Part shown: one piece after another, positions 7,911 through 16,078 of the stretch
Layout of the letters: each line of letters opens with the position of its first letter
Numbering within the stretch: position 1 is the stretch's first letter
Source of the DNA: Alphaproteobacteria bacterium
GTDB lineage: Bacteria > Pseudomonadota > Alphaproteobacteria > RF32 > CAG-239
NCBI GenBank assembly: GCA_017475705.1
Contig: JAFVFB010000006.1
Span: 1 to 47,766 of the forward strand
Length of the DNA stretch: 47,766 nucleotides
Reading direction: 5' to 3'
Position numbers and translations under genes: made by a program
Notes under the pieces: generated by a model
The model's input: the letters and a program-made list of their open reading frames with translations, nothing else
The model's database searches: none
What the model was told of the DNA's origin: nothing

Positions 7911-8474
7911 TCAAATTCCAAAATTTATATTACAAAGAGCCGCAGCAAACCCTTCTTGATTAGGACTTGCAATATATGCCCCAGCTTTAATATCATCGTA
8001 ACTTTTAAGATAAAACATTTTAAGCTTATTATAAGCCACTCCATCTAACGAATAAAACAAAATATAATCATCACCCACACGCTGCAACCGAAGCCATAAT
8101 TCATGAACTTCTTGATTCAGGTGAAAGCCAGACCAATCCGAATGACCATTTATTGTTAAAGAAACACCCAACACATCATCTTCAGATGTTTCGTTCATAA
8201 GGGAAACCTTTAACCAATTCCTTTCATCAGAGCGTACCATTAGACCACATTGTGAAAAACGCTCCAACACATCAAATTGCCATTTAACTGTTAATAAAAA
8301 ATCCCCCTTTTGCCGACTAAAGAAGAAATGACCATCATCTTTTTTAAATCCACGGTGTATACTCTGCCAAAAATCCGTATGCGCCTTTGCAAAAATAATC
8401 ATATTTTCAGTCTCAAACCGTACATTTTCAGGTTCATTATACCATTCAAAATTACCTAACGTTTCAAAATTCAT
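7911..8474 (-). CDS. DUF1349-domain protein (YesU/ROE1-like beta-sandwich)
   Basis: 187 residues covering the whole family length. Matches to the DUF1349 concanavalin-like fold include the W-Y-N-E-P opening, F-W-Q-S-I-H-R, the G-L-M-V-R-S-D-E-R-N-W-L-K strand with W-L-K-V-S-L after it, and the closing A-G-A-Y-I-A-S-P-N-Q-E-G-F region. The biochemical role is not established; related proteins are thought to bind carbohydrates. Its ATG overlaps the stop of the J-protein gene by one base (TAATG), so it is probably translationally coupled to it. No signal peptide, hence cytoplasmic. Confidence 0.85.
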   Translation of the reverse strand: MNFETLGNFEWYNEPENVRFETENMIIFAKAHTDFWQSIHRGFKKDDGHFFFSRQKGDFLLTVKWQFDVLERFSQCGLMVRSDERNWLKVSLMNETSEDDVLGVSLTINGHSDWSGFHLNQEVHELWLRLQRVGDDYILFYSLDGVAYNKLKMFYLKSYDDIKAGAYIASPNQEGFAAALCNINFGI

Positions 8475-9379
8475 TAAAAGGTCCTCATTTGCTCATCACT
8501 CATTTCACTCAAAATTTTTTCCAACTCATTATTCTTATGTTTCGGTGCTATTATAGAAAGAGTAATAATCTCATCCCCAATACTATTTCTAACTTTTAAT
8601 CCTTTTCCTTTTAAGCGAAGTTTATCTCCACTAGAAGAATATGGTGGAATGGTAACATTAACCATACCGCTAATCGTTGGAACAATAACTTTTGCCCCTA
8701 AAATGGCTTCTTTGATAGAAACAGGCAAAACCAACAAGATATCCTTTCCTTCCAACTTAAAATAAGGATGGGAGCGCACATTTATCGTAATTAAGGCATC
8801 CCCATTTAAAGAGCTATTGGCACCCTTTTCACCTTGCCCTTTTAAGCGCAAAACTTGACCAGAAACGGTGCCAGCTGGGATTTTAACGTTAAGCTGTTTT
8901 CCATTCATCACAATATTTTTTTCTGCACCTTTAGCTGCATCCAAAAAATCAATATCTAATGAATATGCCAAATCCCTTGCCTTTTGCGCGCGTTGAGAAA
9001 AACCTCCTCCACCAAATTTACTGAAAATATCTTCCCCAAATATTGAAGAAAAATCAAAACCATCACCAAAATTTTGCGTCGAAGAATAAGTACGATAGCC
9101 CCCTCCATCAGGACGGTAGCCTCCTCCAAAACCCCCTGCACCAAAACTGGTGGGCTTACCTTCTGCATCTATTTCATTATTATCGTATTGCTGTCGCTTC
9201 GTCTTATCACCCAAAATATCATAAGCCTGAGATACTTCTTTAAATTTCTCAGCAGCGTTTTTATCGTCTTTATTTAAATCCGGGTGATATTTACGCGCTA
9301 ATTTGCGATATTGTGATTTAATTTCCGCTGATGTAGCTGTTTTGCTTACACCAAGCACATCATATAGATTCCTAACCAT
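8474..9379 (-). CDS. cbpA: CbpA-type J-domain co-chaperone (DnaJ class B)
   Basis: 301 residues. The N-terminal J-domain carries the H-P-D motif at residues 32-34, which stimulates DnaK ATPase. A Gly/Phe-rich linker (about 75-130) and two C-terminal beta-sandwich substrate-binding domains follow ([37 protein letters not shown]). There are no C-x-x-C-x-G-x-G zinc repeats, so it is CbpA-like rather than canonical DnaJ. The ATG at 9379 is preceded by AAGGAG at 8 bases, which is sequestered in a hairpin (see 9389-9408). It is followed with TAATG coupling by the DUF1349 gene. Confidence 0.93.
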   Translation of the reverse strand: MVRNLYDVLGVSKTATSAEIKSQYRKLARKYHPDLNKDDKNAAEKFKEVSQAYDILGDKTKRQQYDNNEIDAEGKPTSFGAGGFGGGYRPDGGGYRTYSSTQNFGDGFDFSSIFGEDIFSKFGGGGFSQRAQKARDLAYSLDIDFLDAAKGAEKNIVMNGKQLNVKIPAGTVSGQVLRLKGQGEKGANSSLNGDALITINVRSHPYFKLEGKDILLVLPVSIKEAILGAKVIVPTISGMVNVTIPPYSSSGDKLRLKGKGLKVRNSIGDEIITLSIIAPKHKNNELEKILSEMSDEQMRTF

Positions 9380-9388
9380 TTCCTTATC

Positions 9389-9408
9389 TCCTTATAATAA
9401 TATAAGGA
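9389..9408 (-). promoter_or_regulatory. Hairpin sequestering the cbpA Shine-Dalgarno, possible RNA thermometer
   Basis: On the minus strand TCCTTATA-TTAT-TATAAGGA is a perfect 8-base-pair stem with a 4-base loop. Its 3' arm contains AAGGA of the AAGGAG Shine-Dalgarno (9393-9388) that lies 8 bases before the cbpA start. The stem is A/U-rich apart from two G-C pairs and could melt on heating. A competing 9-base pairing, TTTCCTTAT with ATAAGGAAA, would cover the second AAGGAA and the start region instead. There is no T-run after it, so a terminator is less likely. Confidence 0.55.
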
Positions 9409-9416
9409 AAGGATTA

Positions 9417-9803
9417 TTAGATTGCAATATTGACACAGTCAAATGTTGCCCGCATAAATCCGTTATGATACATAGAAACCTCGCGTAAATATGATGAAGC
9501 ACCTGCCACAGTATCAGCGCAATACAAAGATGCTAACGGAGAAATCTCATCAACGCGTACACTTTTATACTGATAAGTAACAAAGTCAGCCCCCTGACTT
9601 ACCACAAAAACATCATCTGCAGTTATATTCTCTTCTAATAACACATTGCTATTAGCATCAACTTCCGCAACAGTAATATTTTGATTCGAATTCTCTGTAT
9701 AAAAATCGCCATCCACGCGATTACCATTCTCATCCATCAAAATATATTTTGTCGTACAAGCATTTAACATGATTACTGTTAACAAAATCAAAAATTTTTT
9801 CAT
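9417..9803 (-). CDS. Small lipoprotein, 128 aa
   Basis: The start is ATG 9803, with AAGGAGAG 6 bases upstream; longer in-frame starts lack such a site. A short signal sequence ends L-N-A-C, a lipobox with Cys at residue 16, so the protein is lipid-anchored in the envelope. The mature part has Asn/Asp-rich strands, and two later cysteines (in Y-C-A-D and F-D-C-V) could form a disulfide. No family recognised. It follows the 99-residue periplasmic gene by 10 bases, implying co-transcription. The next gene downstream, cbpA, is only 37 bases away and may share the transcript. Confidence 0.7.
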   Translation of the reverse strand: MKKFLILLTVIMLNACTTKYILMDENGNRVDGDFYTENSNQNITVAEVDANSNVLLEENITADDVFVVSQGADFVTYQYKSVRVDEISPLASLYCADTVAGASSYLREVSMYHNGFMRATFDCVNIAI

Positions 9804-9813
9804 AATACTCTCC

Positions 9814-10113
9814 TTATTTAAGTTCTCTATAAACATCTTTACCAGCTTGCTCTAGAATGCGCATAACCCGACGATTACTTGCATCGCTTTGTTTAGAATT
9901 ATCTAACTTATTTACAATTTTTTCAAGCTCTTTTCTAAATCGTTCCGATTCTCTGAGCTTATCCAAATCATCAACAATATTTTCATCTGCCATTTTGTAA
10001 TTAACAACAACTTTTAATACAGCCATATACTTTGCATTATCTAAAGCCGCAATTTGAGCATGAGCCGATGCTGCTACCAAAATTAAAGCGACAAAAAAAA
10101 GATATTTCCACAT
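9814..10113 (-). CDS. Small periplasmic helical protein, 99 aa
   Basis: The ATG at 10113 has GGAG 9 bases upstream; an adjacent TTG could be read as an earlier start but is less likely. A signal peptide is visible (hydrophobic F-F-V-A-L-I-L-V-A-A-S, cleavage after A-H-A). The mature protein is about 80 residues, highly charged and predicted helical (D-D-L-D-K-L-R-E-S-E-R-F-R-K-E-L), possibly a short coiled coil. No recognised domain. First gene of a pair with the lipoprotein at 9417. Confidence 0.65.
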   Translation of the reverse strand: MWKYLFFVALILVAASAHAQIAALDNAKYMAVLKVVVNYKMADENIVDDLDKLRESERFRKELEKIVNKLDNSKQSDASNRRVMRILEQAGKDVYRELK

Positions 10114-10222
10114 CAATCAAACTCCAAACAATTAAAATTATGCTTGCATATATTTCCATTAACATATATGTTTAAAGAAAATATTAAAAAAGTGTTTTCA
10201 ACCATCTAAAATGTATTTTTAA

Positions 10223-11191
10223 ATGAAAAAAATTATCTGGATACTACTCGACAACAGAATAGGAAGCCGCCACCAAGCTGAAGGTGTTGCAAATTATCTG
10301 GACACAAGTAAATTTAATATTGCCTTCAAAGAAATAGAATATACAAAATGGGCGGCCCTCCCTAATTTCTTACGTGCCAATACCCTGCTAGGACTAACAA
10401 CTAAAAGCAAATCTATTTTATCAGCTCCTTGGCCTGATGTTGTTTTATCTTCCTCAAGAAGAACGGCTCCTGTTGCTCGTTGGCTCAAAAAACAAAATGC
10501 CCAAACACAACTAATACAACTTTTACACATTGGCTTTTGGGGGAGCAAAGATTTTACCACCATTTATGTTCCCGAACATGATAAATATAAAATAAACCTC
10601 AAAAATATAAAATATACAATTGGCTCACCACATTTTATAACACCGGAAAAGCTATCTGCAGCTAAAAAGCTTTGGCAAACTGAATTTTCCGCACTTCCCC
10701 ACCCTATAACAGCAGTTATCATTGGTGGTGCCATAAAAAAACACTCTTTTTCGCTTCAGAATGCGGAAACTCTAGCCAATAAAATCAAAGCATTAAAACT
10801 AAAGGAAGGCGGATCTTTGCTGATTACCACTTCTCGTCGCACAGGTCCTAAGGCTGAAAAAAAGATTATGAGCATCTTAGAAGACTTTCCCCATTATTCT
10901 TATTTATGGGGTGATAACAAACCAAACCCCTACTTAGGTTTTTTAGCCTGTGCAGATAACATCATTGTCACAGGGGATTCTGTCTCCATGTGCTGCGAGG
11001 CAACAGCAACAGAAAAGCCCTTGCAAATTTTTACCGGTAAAGACTGGTTATCTGCAAAACACCTAAGATTCGTTCAATCACTGATCAATAACAACTATGC
11101 CTCTCTTCTTTCAGAAAATAAAACGGCTGTTTTTCCAAAGTCAAAACTTAATATCGCCGAAGACATCGCTAAAGAAATCAACGAACTATAA
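10223..11191 (+). CDS. ELM1/DUF1022-family protein
   Basis: 322 residues. It matches the bacterial family related to plant mitochondrial fission protein ELM1 (DUF1022): N-terminal I-W-I-L-L-D-N-R-I-G-S-R-H-Q-A-E-G-V, the P-D-V-V-L-S-S-S-R-R-T-A-P-V-A-R-W motif, I-G-G-A-I-K-K-H-S-F, and G-D-S-V-S-M-C-C-E-A-T-A-T. The overall arrangement resembles a two-domain GT-B glycosyltransferase fold. In alphaproteobacteria the gene is widespread but its reaction is not established; a role in envelope or lipid-linked glycosylation is plausible from the fold. It is a single gene on the plus strand, divergent from the 99-residue periplasmic gene. Confidence 0.85.
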   Translation: MKKIIWILLDNRIGSRHQAEGVANYLDTSKFNIAFKEIEYTKWAALPNFLRANTLLGLTTKSKSILSAPWPDVVLSSSRRTAPVARWLKKQNAQTQLIQLLHIGFWGSKDFTTIYVPEHDKYKINLKNIKYTIGSPHFITPEKLSAAKKLWQTEFSALPHPITAVIIGGAIKKHSFSLQNAETLANKIKALKLKEGGSLLITTSRRTGPKAEKKIMSILEDFPHYSYLWGDNKPNPYLGFLACADNIIVTGDSVSMCCEATATEKPLQIFTGKDWLSAKHLRFVQSLINNNYASLLSENKTAVFPKSKLNIAEDIAKEINEL

Positions 11192-11271
11192 AAATTTTTA
11201 AAAAATATAAAAAATAAGTTGTAATTTAAATATTATTCTCTAAAATAATAAAATCAAATAAGGAGAATAAG

Positions 11272-11565
11272 ATGTCTTTATTAGCAAATCGAATCGTCTG
11301 TATTTATAACCGCAAAACAAGTATGCGCTTAACTCCTATGGAGTGGAAGGCTATCGATTACATCTGCGAGCAAGAAAATATTCCAAGGAAAGACCTTTTC
11401 GAACTAATAGAGTTAAATCGCAGCGAGCAAACAAACCTGACAGCCGCAATCAGATTATTTACCCTTATTTATTATAAAAATGCTCTAACAAAAATATATT
11501 CGCAACAAACAGAAGAAGATACACCGGCCAGCCGAATTTACAAAGCCATTGAAAAAATTGTCTAA
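11272..11565 (+). CDS. RHH_4 ribbon-helix-helix protein, first of a tandem pair
   Basis: 97 residues; AAGGAG lies 6 bases before the ATG. It fits the RHH_4 family (PF13467): a K-T-S-M-R-L-T strand that would contact DNA, P-M-E-W-K-A-I-D-Y-I-C in the first helix, I-P-R-K-D-L-F-E-L-I in the second, and N-L-T-A-A-I-R-L-F-T-L-I-Y-Y at the family's closing helix. Such proteins are thought to be dimeric DNA-binding regulators in alphaproteobacteria. The next gene is a diverged duplicate 29 bases away. Confidence 0.82.
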   Translation: MSLLANRIVCIYNRKTSMRLTPMEWKAIDYICEQENIPRKDLFELIELNRSEQTNLTAAIRLFTLIYYKNALTKIYSQQTEEDTPASRIYKAIEKIV

Positions 11566-11594
11566 TCTAACATAAAAACAACAAAGAGGGAATA

Positions 11595-11894
11595 ATGGTT
11601 AATTTTGCAAATAGAATAGTCATATTAGAAGATAATAAAACCAGTATGCATTTAGCAGATGAAGAATGGGAAGCCATTAACATAATCTGTGAACATGAAA
11701 ACATCAAAAGAAACTATTTATTTGAATTGATAAATCAACACAAAAATAAACAATTAAATTTAACACATTCTCTCAGAATATTTACGACCATTTATTTATA
11801 CTATCTCTTAAAAAATATCTCTTTGCAAAAAAGCAATCTTAGCAAAGAGATACCCACCAGTTCAACCACTGAGGCCATCAAAGCCATATTATAA
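11595..11894 (+). CDS. RHH_4 ribbon-helix-helix protein, second of a tandem pair
   Basis: 99 residues, with AGAGGG ahead of the ATG. It keeps the family landmarks of its neighbour: F-A-N-R-I-V near the start, K-T-S-M-H-L-A strand, E-W-E-A-I-N-I-I-C helix, and N-L-T-H-S-L-R-I-F-T-T-I-Y. Outside these positions the two have diverged substantially, especially after residue 75, so the duplication is not recent. The strand residue R of copy 1 (S-M-R-L) is H here, which may change DNA recognition. The two could form a heterodimer. Confidence 0.8.
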   Translation: MVNFANRIVILEDNKTSMHLADEEWEAINIICEHENIKRNYLFELINQHKNKQLNLTHSLRIFTTIYLYYLLKNISLQKSNLSKEIPTSSTTEAIKAIL

Positions 11895-11977
11895 ATAAAA
11901 AAATATCTTTACATTTAATCTTGTCTACCCAATATAGAAATCATATATTAACAAAAACATTTTTGAGAGGCATCATT

Positions 11978-12733
11978 ATGGAACAAACACAAACTCCCCT
12001 TAATAACCGTCACAAACACCACCACAAAGTTTTAGCATCATCCGTGCTTGCGCTTGGTATAGCCTTAGGTGGCTTTTTCCCAGGATACTACTACTATAAA
12101 ACACACATAAACAATAACACTGTGACAGTTAAGGGACTAGCAGAAATGGACGTCACAGCAGATTTAGCGATCTGGAAATTAAAATTTGTAATAACCGAAA
12201 ACAACTTGCTAAATGCCCAACAGCAAATAGCCTCACAAGCAGAAAAAATTTCAAAATTTTTGCAAAATCAAGGCTTTAGCAAAGAAGAAATAACAATTGA
12301 CCGCATAGAAACAAATGATTTAATGGCCAATCCATACCGCAGTAATGATGCCAACACCTCACGTTTTATTCTTACACAAAGCATCATTGTAAAAAGCAAC
12401 AATGTGACTTTAGTCGAACAATCAATTCCGCAAACAGATAAACTGATTGCAGAAGGTATCGTTTTTGATAACAGTGAAGGCTATCCAGTATCTTACATTT
12501 TCACCAAACTAAATGACATCAAGCCACAAATGTTAGCTGATGCCACACAAAATGCCAAAAAAGCAGCCGAAGAGTTTGCAAAAAATTCTCATAGCAAAGT
12601 TGGAAAAATTCGCCATGCCAATCAAGGAATTTTCTCCATTCTTCCTCGCGAACAGACTCTAAGCAGTTATGAAACACAACAAATCAATAAGACCGTTCGC
12701 GTTGTTTCAACTGTAGAATATTGGCTCGATTAA
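11978..12733 (+). CDS. SIMPL-domain (DUF541) envelope protein
   Basis: 251 residues from ATG 11978, which has GAGAGG 7 bases upstream. A His-rich cytosolic start (R-H-K-H-H-H-K) precedes one N-terminal hydrophobic segment, then the SIMPL/DUF541 domain: T-V-T-V-K-G-L-A-E-M-D-V-T-A-D-L-A at its start, a Q-Q-I-A-S-Q-A-E-K-I helix, G-F-S-K-E-E-I-T, and A-T-Q-N-A-K-K-A-A-E-E-F-A later. Family members face the periplasm and form oligomers; some protect against oxidative stress, but no general function is established. Its end overlaps the convergent GNAT gene by 4 bases. Confidence 0.83.
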   Translation: MEQTQTPLNNRHKHHHKVLASSVLALGIALGGFFPGYYYYKTHINNNTVTVKGLAEMDVTADLAIWKLKFVITENNLLNAQQQIASQAEKISKFLQNQGFSKEEITIDRIETNDLMANPYRSNDANTSRFILTQSIIVKSNNVTLVEQSIPQTDKLIAEGIVFDNSEGYPVSYIFTKLNDIKPQMLADATQNAKKAAEEFAKNSHSKVGKIRHANQGIFSILPREQTLSSYETQQINKTVRVVSTVEYWLD

Positions 12734-13275
12734 TCCAAAATTTTACTGATGTAATAATGATCATGCCATTCGTTGTTAATAAATGCCGCATGACGCGCCA
12801 AACCTTCAACCACAAATCCACATTTAAGGTACAGTGCTAATGCGGCAACATTCTTAGCCCGAACTTCCGCTGAAATACGGTGCACACCTTTATCTCTGGC
12901 CCATTGTTCCATCTTTTGCATGAAAAATCGCCCTAAGCCTTGTCCTGTATATTCTTTTAAGAACATAATCCCAAAACCAGCACCATGTTTAAGCCACGGA
13001 TGATCAGCCCTTTCAATACCAATACTACACGTCCCCACTATCGCTCCATTTTCATCAATTGCAACCCATCTGCAGAAATTCTCACTATAAAGTTGAGCAT
13101 TATAAGCCTCCTGACTTTTTCTCGGACGACCTGGATATTGATTGGTATAAATGGTTTCTTCAGCTAATTGCTCAAAAAAGCAACAAAATCCCTCAAAATC
13201 ACCAGCCTCTAGAGGGCGTACATAAACTTTTCGACCATCCTTTAAGTAAAATTCTTCCATTCTCATATCTCTCAT
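12730..13275 (-). CDS. GNAT-family N-acetyltransferase
   Basis: 181 residues. The GNAT fold is visible: V-R-P-L-E-A-G-D at the start, the acetyl-CoA binding loop G-Q-G-L-G-R-F-F-M (Q/R-x-x-G-x-G/A type), and the C-terminal N-V-A-A-L-A-L-Y-L-K-C-G-F helix-strand. The closing H-A-A-F-I-N-N-E-W-H-D-H-Y-Y resembles RimI/RimJ-like and phosphinothricin-type acetyltransferases. The substrate is not predictable. Three in-frame ATGs (13275, 13266, 13260) are possible and none has a strong ribosome site, so the N-terminus is uncertain by up to five residues. Confidence 0.85.
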   Translation of the reverse strand: MRDMRMEEFYLKDGRKVYVRPLEAGDFEGFCCFFEQLAEETIYTNQYPGRPRKSQEAYNAQLYSENFCRWVAIDENGAIVGTCSIGIERADHPWLKHGAGFGIMFLKEYTGQGLGRFFMQKMEQWARDKGVHRISAEVRAKNVAALALYLKCGFVVEGLARHAAFINNEWHDHYYISKILD

Positions 13276-13355
13276 ATAAAATATCAGCTTAAAACACTAT
13301 AAAAAATAATAGTTATATTTTTTAATTTTGCAATAATTTCCCACCTAGCGCAGGC

Positions 13356-13460
13356 TTACGCTTTTTCTCGTTGGTAATCCAATAAAAAAGGGAGCTCCTT
13401 GGCCCCCATACATAATTCTGAAACTAATCGGTTAATAGCCGGATTATTAAATATTCTCAT
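13356..13460 (-). CDS. Possible 34-residue small protein overlapping the upstream gene
   Basis: The ATG at 13460 has TTGAGG 4 bases upstream and lies inside the last codons of the 73-residue gene, in another frame, an arrangement typical of translational coupling. The product is charged and ends D-Y-Q-R-E-K-A. No similarity recognised. It could be a chance frame; the ribosome site and overlap are the only support. Confidence 0.3.
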   Translation of the reverse strand: MRIFNNPAINRLVSELCMGAKELPFLLDYQREKA

Positions 13461-13668
13461 AGTCCTCAATATTATTAACCAGATTAAAATATGACTTATT
13501 GAAAACTTGCAAAGTTTCTGCGTCAATGAAATAATCATCAACAACATAACCTTGCATCACTTGACCTGTACCATCGGAATTTATGCGCATAACATTGCAC
13601 TTGTAGCATTCTTTCCCTTCTACGTGGTACTTTTCTTTTACGAGTTTTACAAAATCACTTTTTTCCAT
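13447..13668 (-). CDS. Small hypothetical protein, 73 aa
   Basis: Starts at ATG 13668; an upstream TTG would add eight residues of little plausibility. The product is a compact mixed protein with E-C-Y-K-C (a possible metal-binding Cys pair) and a V-M-Q-G-Y-V-V-D-D-Y-F-I-D-A-E-T-L-Q-V segment. The hexamer TATAAT directly abuts the ATG, and no Shine-Dalgarno is visible, so either translation is leaderless-like or the start is further in. It lies in the gene-poor strip 3' of tRNA-Pro. No family recognised. Confidence 0.45.
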   Translation of the reverse strand: MEKSDFVKLVKEKYHVEGKECYKCNVMRINSDGTGQVMQGYVVDDYFIDAETLQVFNKSYFNLVNNIEDYENI

Positions 13669-13692
13669 ATTATAATATTTAAATAAATACAA

Positions 13693-13911
13693 TTTATTTG
13701 CTGGTCGGGCACACCACCACTAAATCAGGAAAAAGATAGCATTTTTAATGGTGTCAGAAAGATTGTATTTTAAGGTGTTTTACCACGTGGACATGTTTTT
13801 ACTACCATTCTGGACACCCAAGGTGTAGATACCAGCCTCGTGCTTTTTTTATTTCAAAAACGATGACATATACTGCCAGCTTCGTTGGAACTTATATATT
13901 TTCAGGCGTTA
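13693..13911. other. Gene-free stretch 3' of the acyltransferase gene
   Basis: 219 bases without a credible gene. It contains short repeats of GGACA/GGTGT type (around 13747-13830), and CTGGTCGGG at 13701-13709 matches the 3' end of the nearby tRNA-Pro region (15047-15055 plus flank). No clear terminator or promoter was found. Confidence 0.4.
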
Positions 13912-14982
13912 TTACAACCAGAAGTATTTGAAAAAATACCTCTTAAATCTGCCACTGATGAAACTCCTTTTTTCAACTAATTCATACATTAAAATTCCGA
14001 AACAAAAGGTAAAGATATACAAGATACAAAAAACAAAACTGCTTCTATTTATCGGACGCGCAATATAAAAAATATAATTATAAAGATAAATTGAAAAACT
14101 TCTTTTTGAAATAAAAGTAATCCACTTAACAACCTTAATATTCTTTATAAATTTTTCCAAATTAATAATTCCGATACTAAGAAAAATTGAAACCAAAATA
14201 GCATAAATAGGCAGATTCCAAAATAATTTATTTATGTATTTTGGGTTCACAAAAAATAGTATTATCAAACTGATTATTAATAAAAAAACATTTCCGTATT
14301 TTAAGTTCAATTTCTTATCATAAAGCAATATCCCTACTACAAAACAAGGCAAATAAACAAAAAATGAACGACTGAGCACAACTGAATTATCTAATAACCT
14401 TACGGCATACAACGAAGAAAAACAAACAACAAAAGACAAAATAAAAGATATTTTTGAATATTTGCTTATTATTGCTGAAACAAATGGAAACAAAATATAA
14501 AAATCAACTAATGTTCCTAAAAACCAAAATACTCCACTGACTGAATACATAGTAGTTGAATATAAATTATGAATAAATGTACAATGCGTAAAAATATCCC
14601 AAAATTCTATATTTTTTACTGCCACACCTGAATTAACGCCTATAATCCAGAACAATATTGCTGTATAATAAGGTAAAATTATTTTTTTTGCTTTTTTTTT
14701 CCAAAAAGAAAAACACGTATTTTTTTCTTTATTATAGCTGAGTTGCATACAATAACTAGCAATTACAAAAAATACAGCAACACCAACTTGTCCTCCCTGC
14801 CTAAATGCAAGTGAGAAAATACTTAATATATTATGTAAATCAAAAGAAAAATATCTGCCTATATGAAACCCAGTAATTAAAAATATTGCTAAAAATCTTA
14901 AAATATCTATTGATAAAAAATGTTTTGAAGAATTATTTTCTGAACAAGTGACACCGAACTTTTTATCTATACACGGAAACAT
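13912..14982 (-). CDS. Acyltransferase-3 family membrane protein (OafA/WecH-like)
   Basis: 356 residues from ATG 14982 (AGAGGA 9 bases upstream). The frame stays open further back through tRNA-Pro, but that extension is not used. Family marks: S-I-D-I-L-R-F-L-A-I-F-L-I-T-G-F-H near the start, with the R-x-x-A and catalytic-type His in TM1, then Q-G-G-Q-V-G-V-A-V-F-F-V-I-A-S-Y (F-F-V-x-S-G/A-Y/F), and about ten membrane helices. Such enzymes O-acetylate or O-acylate surface polysaccharides using acyl-CoA from the cytoplasm. The gene is very AT-rich with many Lys/Ile/Phe codons, stands alone next to a tRNA, and may have been acquired horizontally. Confidence 0.85.
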   Translation of the reverse strand: MFPCIDKKFGVTCSENNSSKHFLSIDILRFLAIFLITGFHIGRYFSFDLHNILSIFSLAFRQGGQVGVAVFFVIASYCMQLSYNKEKNTCFSFWKKKAKKIILPYYTAILFWIIGVNSGVAVKNIEFWDIFTHCTFIHNLYSTTMYSVSGVFWFLGTLVDFYILFPFVSAIISKYSKISFILSFVVCFSSLYAVRLLDNSVVLSRSFFVYLPCFVVGILLYDKKLNLKYGNVFLLIISLIILFFVNPKYINKLFWNLPIYAILVSIFLSIGIINLEKFIKNIKVVKWITFISKRSFSIYLYNYIFYIARPINRSSFVFCILYIFTFCFGILMYELVEKRSFISGRFKRYFFKYFWL

Positions 14983-15047
14983 AGTATAATTTCCTCTTAC
15001 TACTAAACTATTTAGTAAATATCCAAAAATTTTTTTACTTTTATATC

Positions 15048-15124
15048 TGGTCGGGACGAGAGGATTCGAACCTCCGACTTCTTGCACCCCATGCAAGCGC
15101 TCTACCAGGCTGAACTACGTCCCG
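15048..15124 (-). tRNA. tRNA-Pro (anticodon GGG)
   Basis: 77-base cloverleaf with encoded CCA. The acceptor CGGGACG pairs with CGTCCCG, the anticodon stem CTTGC/GCAAG encloses ATGGGGT (anticodon GGG), and the T-arm GGAGGTTCGAATCCTC is complete. Confidence 0.95.
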
Positions 15125-15249
15125 ACATTATTACCCGTATATAACCGCCACACAGAAAAAGCAAGCAAAAAATTTTCTGTTGCTTTTTTCACATAAAAGC
15201 CCTAGAGTCTATCTAATTACAAATTATTATAAACCTAAAATAAACAATT

Positions 15250-15702
15250 ATGGAAAAAGAACAATTATTAATTGCTGCGCAAGAAGATTTTTTCAAAGCG
15301 TACAAGAGGACTCCCAAACAAGCCGGTTACCCAGAAGCCAGCACTTACAAAAAAGGAGTCGTATTTTCTCGTTCACAAGAAGCTCTAGAGGCATTCTCTA
15401 ACGTACAAAAACTGACTAGAAAAATCACATTACTACTCTTGAGTACCGCCTTTCTGTTTGTAATATCTCTTGGGATTTTCCTATACGGAGAGCTTTATCA
15501 GGAAAAAGCACTCATCTACATCTTTTCAGCTAGTACATTCATTCTTCTGGTGACCATAGCCCTTATCAACCTCAAAGGCTTACTCAAATGCGGACAAAAG
15601 GAAGATATTTACCTACAAAAAGGAACGCTTTTATTTTATAACGGAACATCCTTCTATCCAATAGAACCAGATCCACTTCATCCAGAAACATGCTTCTTGT
15701 AA
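15250..15702 (+). CDS. Small membrane protein with two transmembrane segments, 150 aa
   Basis: No family recognised. A soluble N-terminal part of about 55 residues (helical, charged) is followed by two adjacent membrane helices (about residues 58-80 and 88-108) with a short loop, and a soluble C-terminal tail of about 40 residues. The tail contains Y-N-G-T-S-F-Y-P-I-E-P-D-P-L-H-P-E and ends C-F-L. There is no signal peptide and no evident Shine-Dalgarno ahead of the ATG (upstream is AT-rich). It is a single gene closed by a strong terminator. Confidence 0.65.
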   Translation: MEKEQLLIAAQEDFFKAYKRTPKQAGYPEASTYKKGVVFSRSQEALEAFSNVQKLTRKITLLLLSTAFLFVISLGIFLYGELYQEKALIYIFSASTFILLVTIALINLKGLLKCGQKEDIYLQKGTLLFYNGTSFYPIEPDPLHPETCFL

Positions 15703-15707
15703 AATTA

Positions 15708-15740
15708 AACCTCGAAGTCTCAAAGACTCCGAGGTTTTTT
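15708..15740 (+). terminator. Rho-independent terminator after the 150-residue gene
   Basis: AACCTCG...CGAGGTT with an inner GTCT/GACT pairing, followed by TTTTTT on the plus strand. Confidence 0.88.
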
Positions 15741-15744
15741 AACT

Positions 15745-15766
15745 AAAAGGGTCGCCTGAGCGACCC
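15745..15766 (-). terminator. Terminator after rpmB
   Basis: GGGTCGC-CTGA-GCGACCC, a perfect 7-base stem. On the minus strand it is followed by TTTTAGTT, 28 bases after the rpmB stop. Confidence 0.75.
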
Positions 15767-15793
15767 CTACATAACCAAAATCCTGCAAAAAAA

Positions 15794-16078
15794 TTAAGCA
15801 GAGATCTTGCTAGCAATAACTTTTTTAATTTTCTTTGCTTCTTCTGCAAGCTTACTATCCGGAGTAGCCATCAAATAAGCATCCAGACCACCCTTATGTT
15901 CAATAGAACGAAGAGTTTTCGTACAAATTCTCAATCTATAAACTTTACCTAAAGCCTCACTTAAAAGCGAAACAACTTGCAGATTCGGCAAAAAGCGACG
16001 ACGTGTTCTATTATTTGCGTGACTTACATTATTACCACTCATAACGCCAGTGCCGGAAATTTCACATTTCTTAGCCAT
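15794..16078 (-). CDS. rpmB: 50S ribosomal protein bL28
   Basis: 94 residues, slightly longer than the E. coli protein but typical of alphaproteobacteria. It begins M-A-K-K-C-E-I-S-G-T-G-V-M-S-G-N-N-V-S-H-A, the bL28 signature, followed by N-R-T-R-R-R-F-L-P-N-L-Q and V-Y-R-L-R-I-C-T-K-T-L-R-S-I-E-H-K-G-G. Binds 23S rRNA in the large subunit. It stands alone here (rpmG is not adjacent) and ends at the hairpin at 15745. Confidence 0.96.
   Translation of the reverse strand: MAKKCEISGTGVMSGNNVSHANNRTRRRFLPNLQVVSLLSEALGKVYRLRICTKTLRSIEHKGGLDAYLMATPDSKLAEEAKKIKKVIASKISA

Noticed and set aside
14983..15096. N-terminal extension of the acyltransferase gene through tRNA-Pro
   Set aside because: The added residues are the translated tRNA; ATG 14982 has a ribosome site and starts at the right place for the family.
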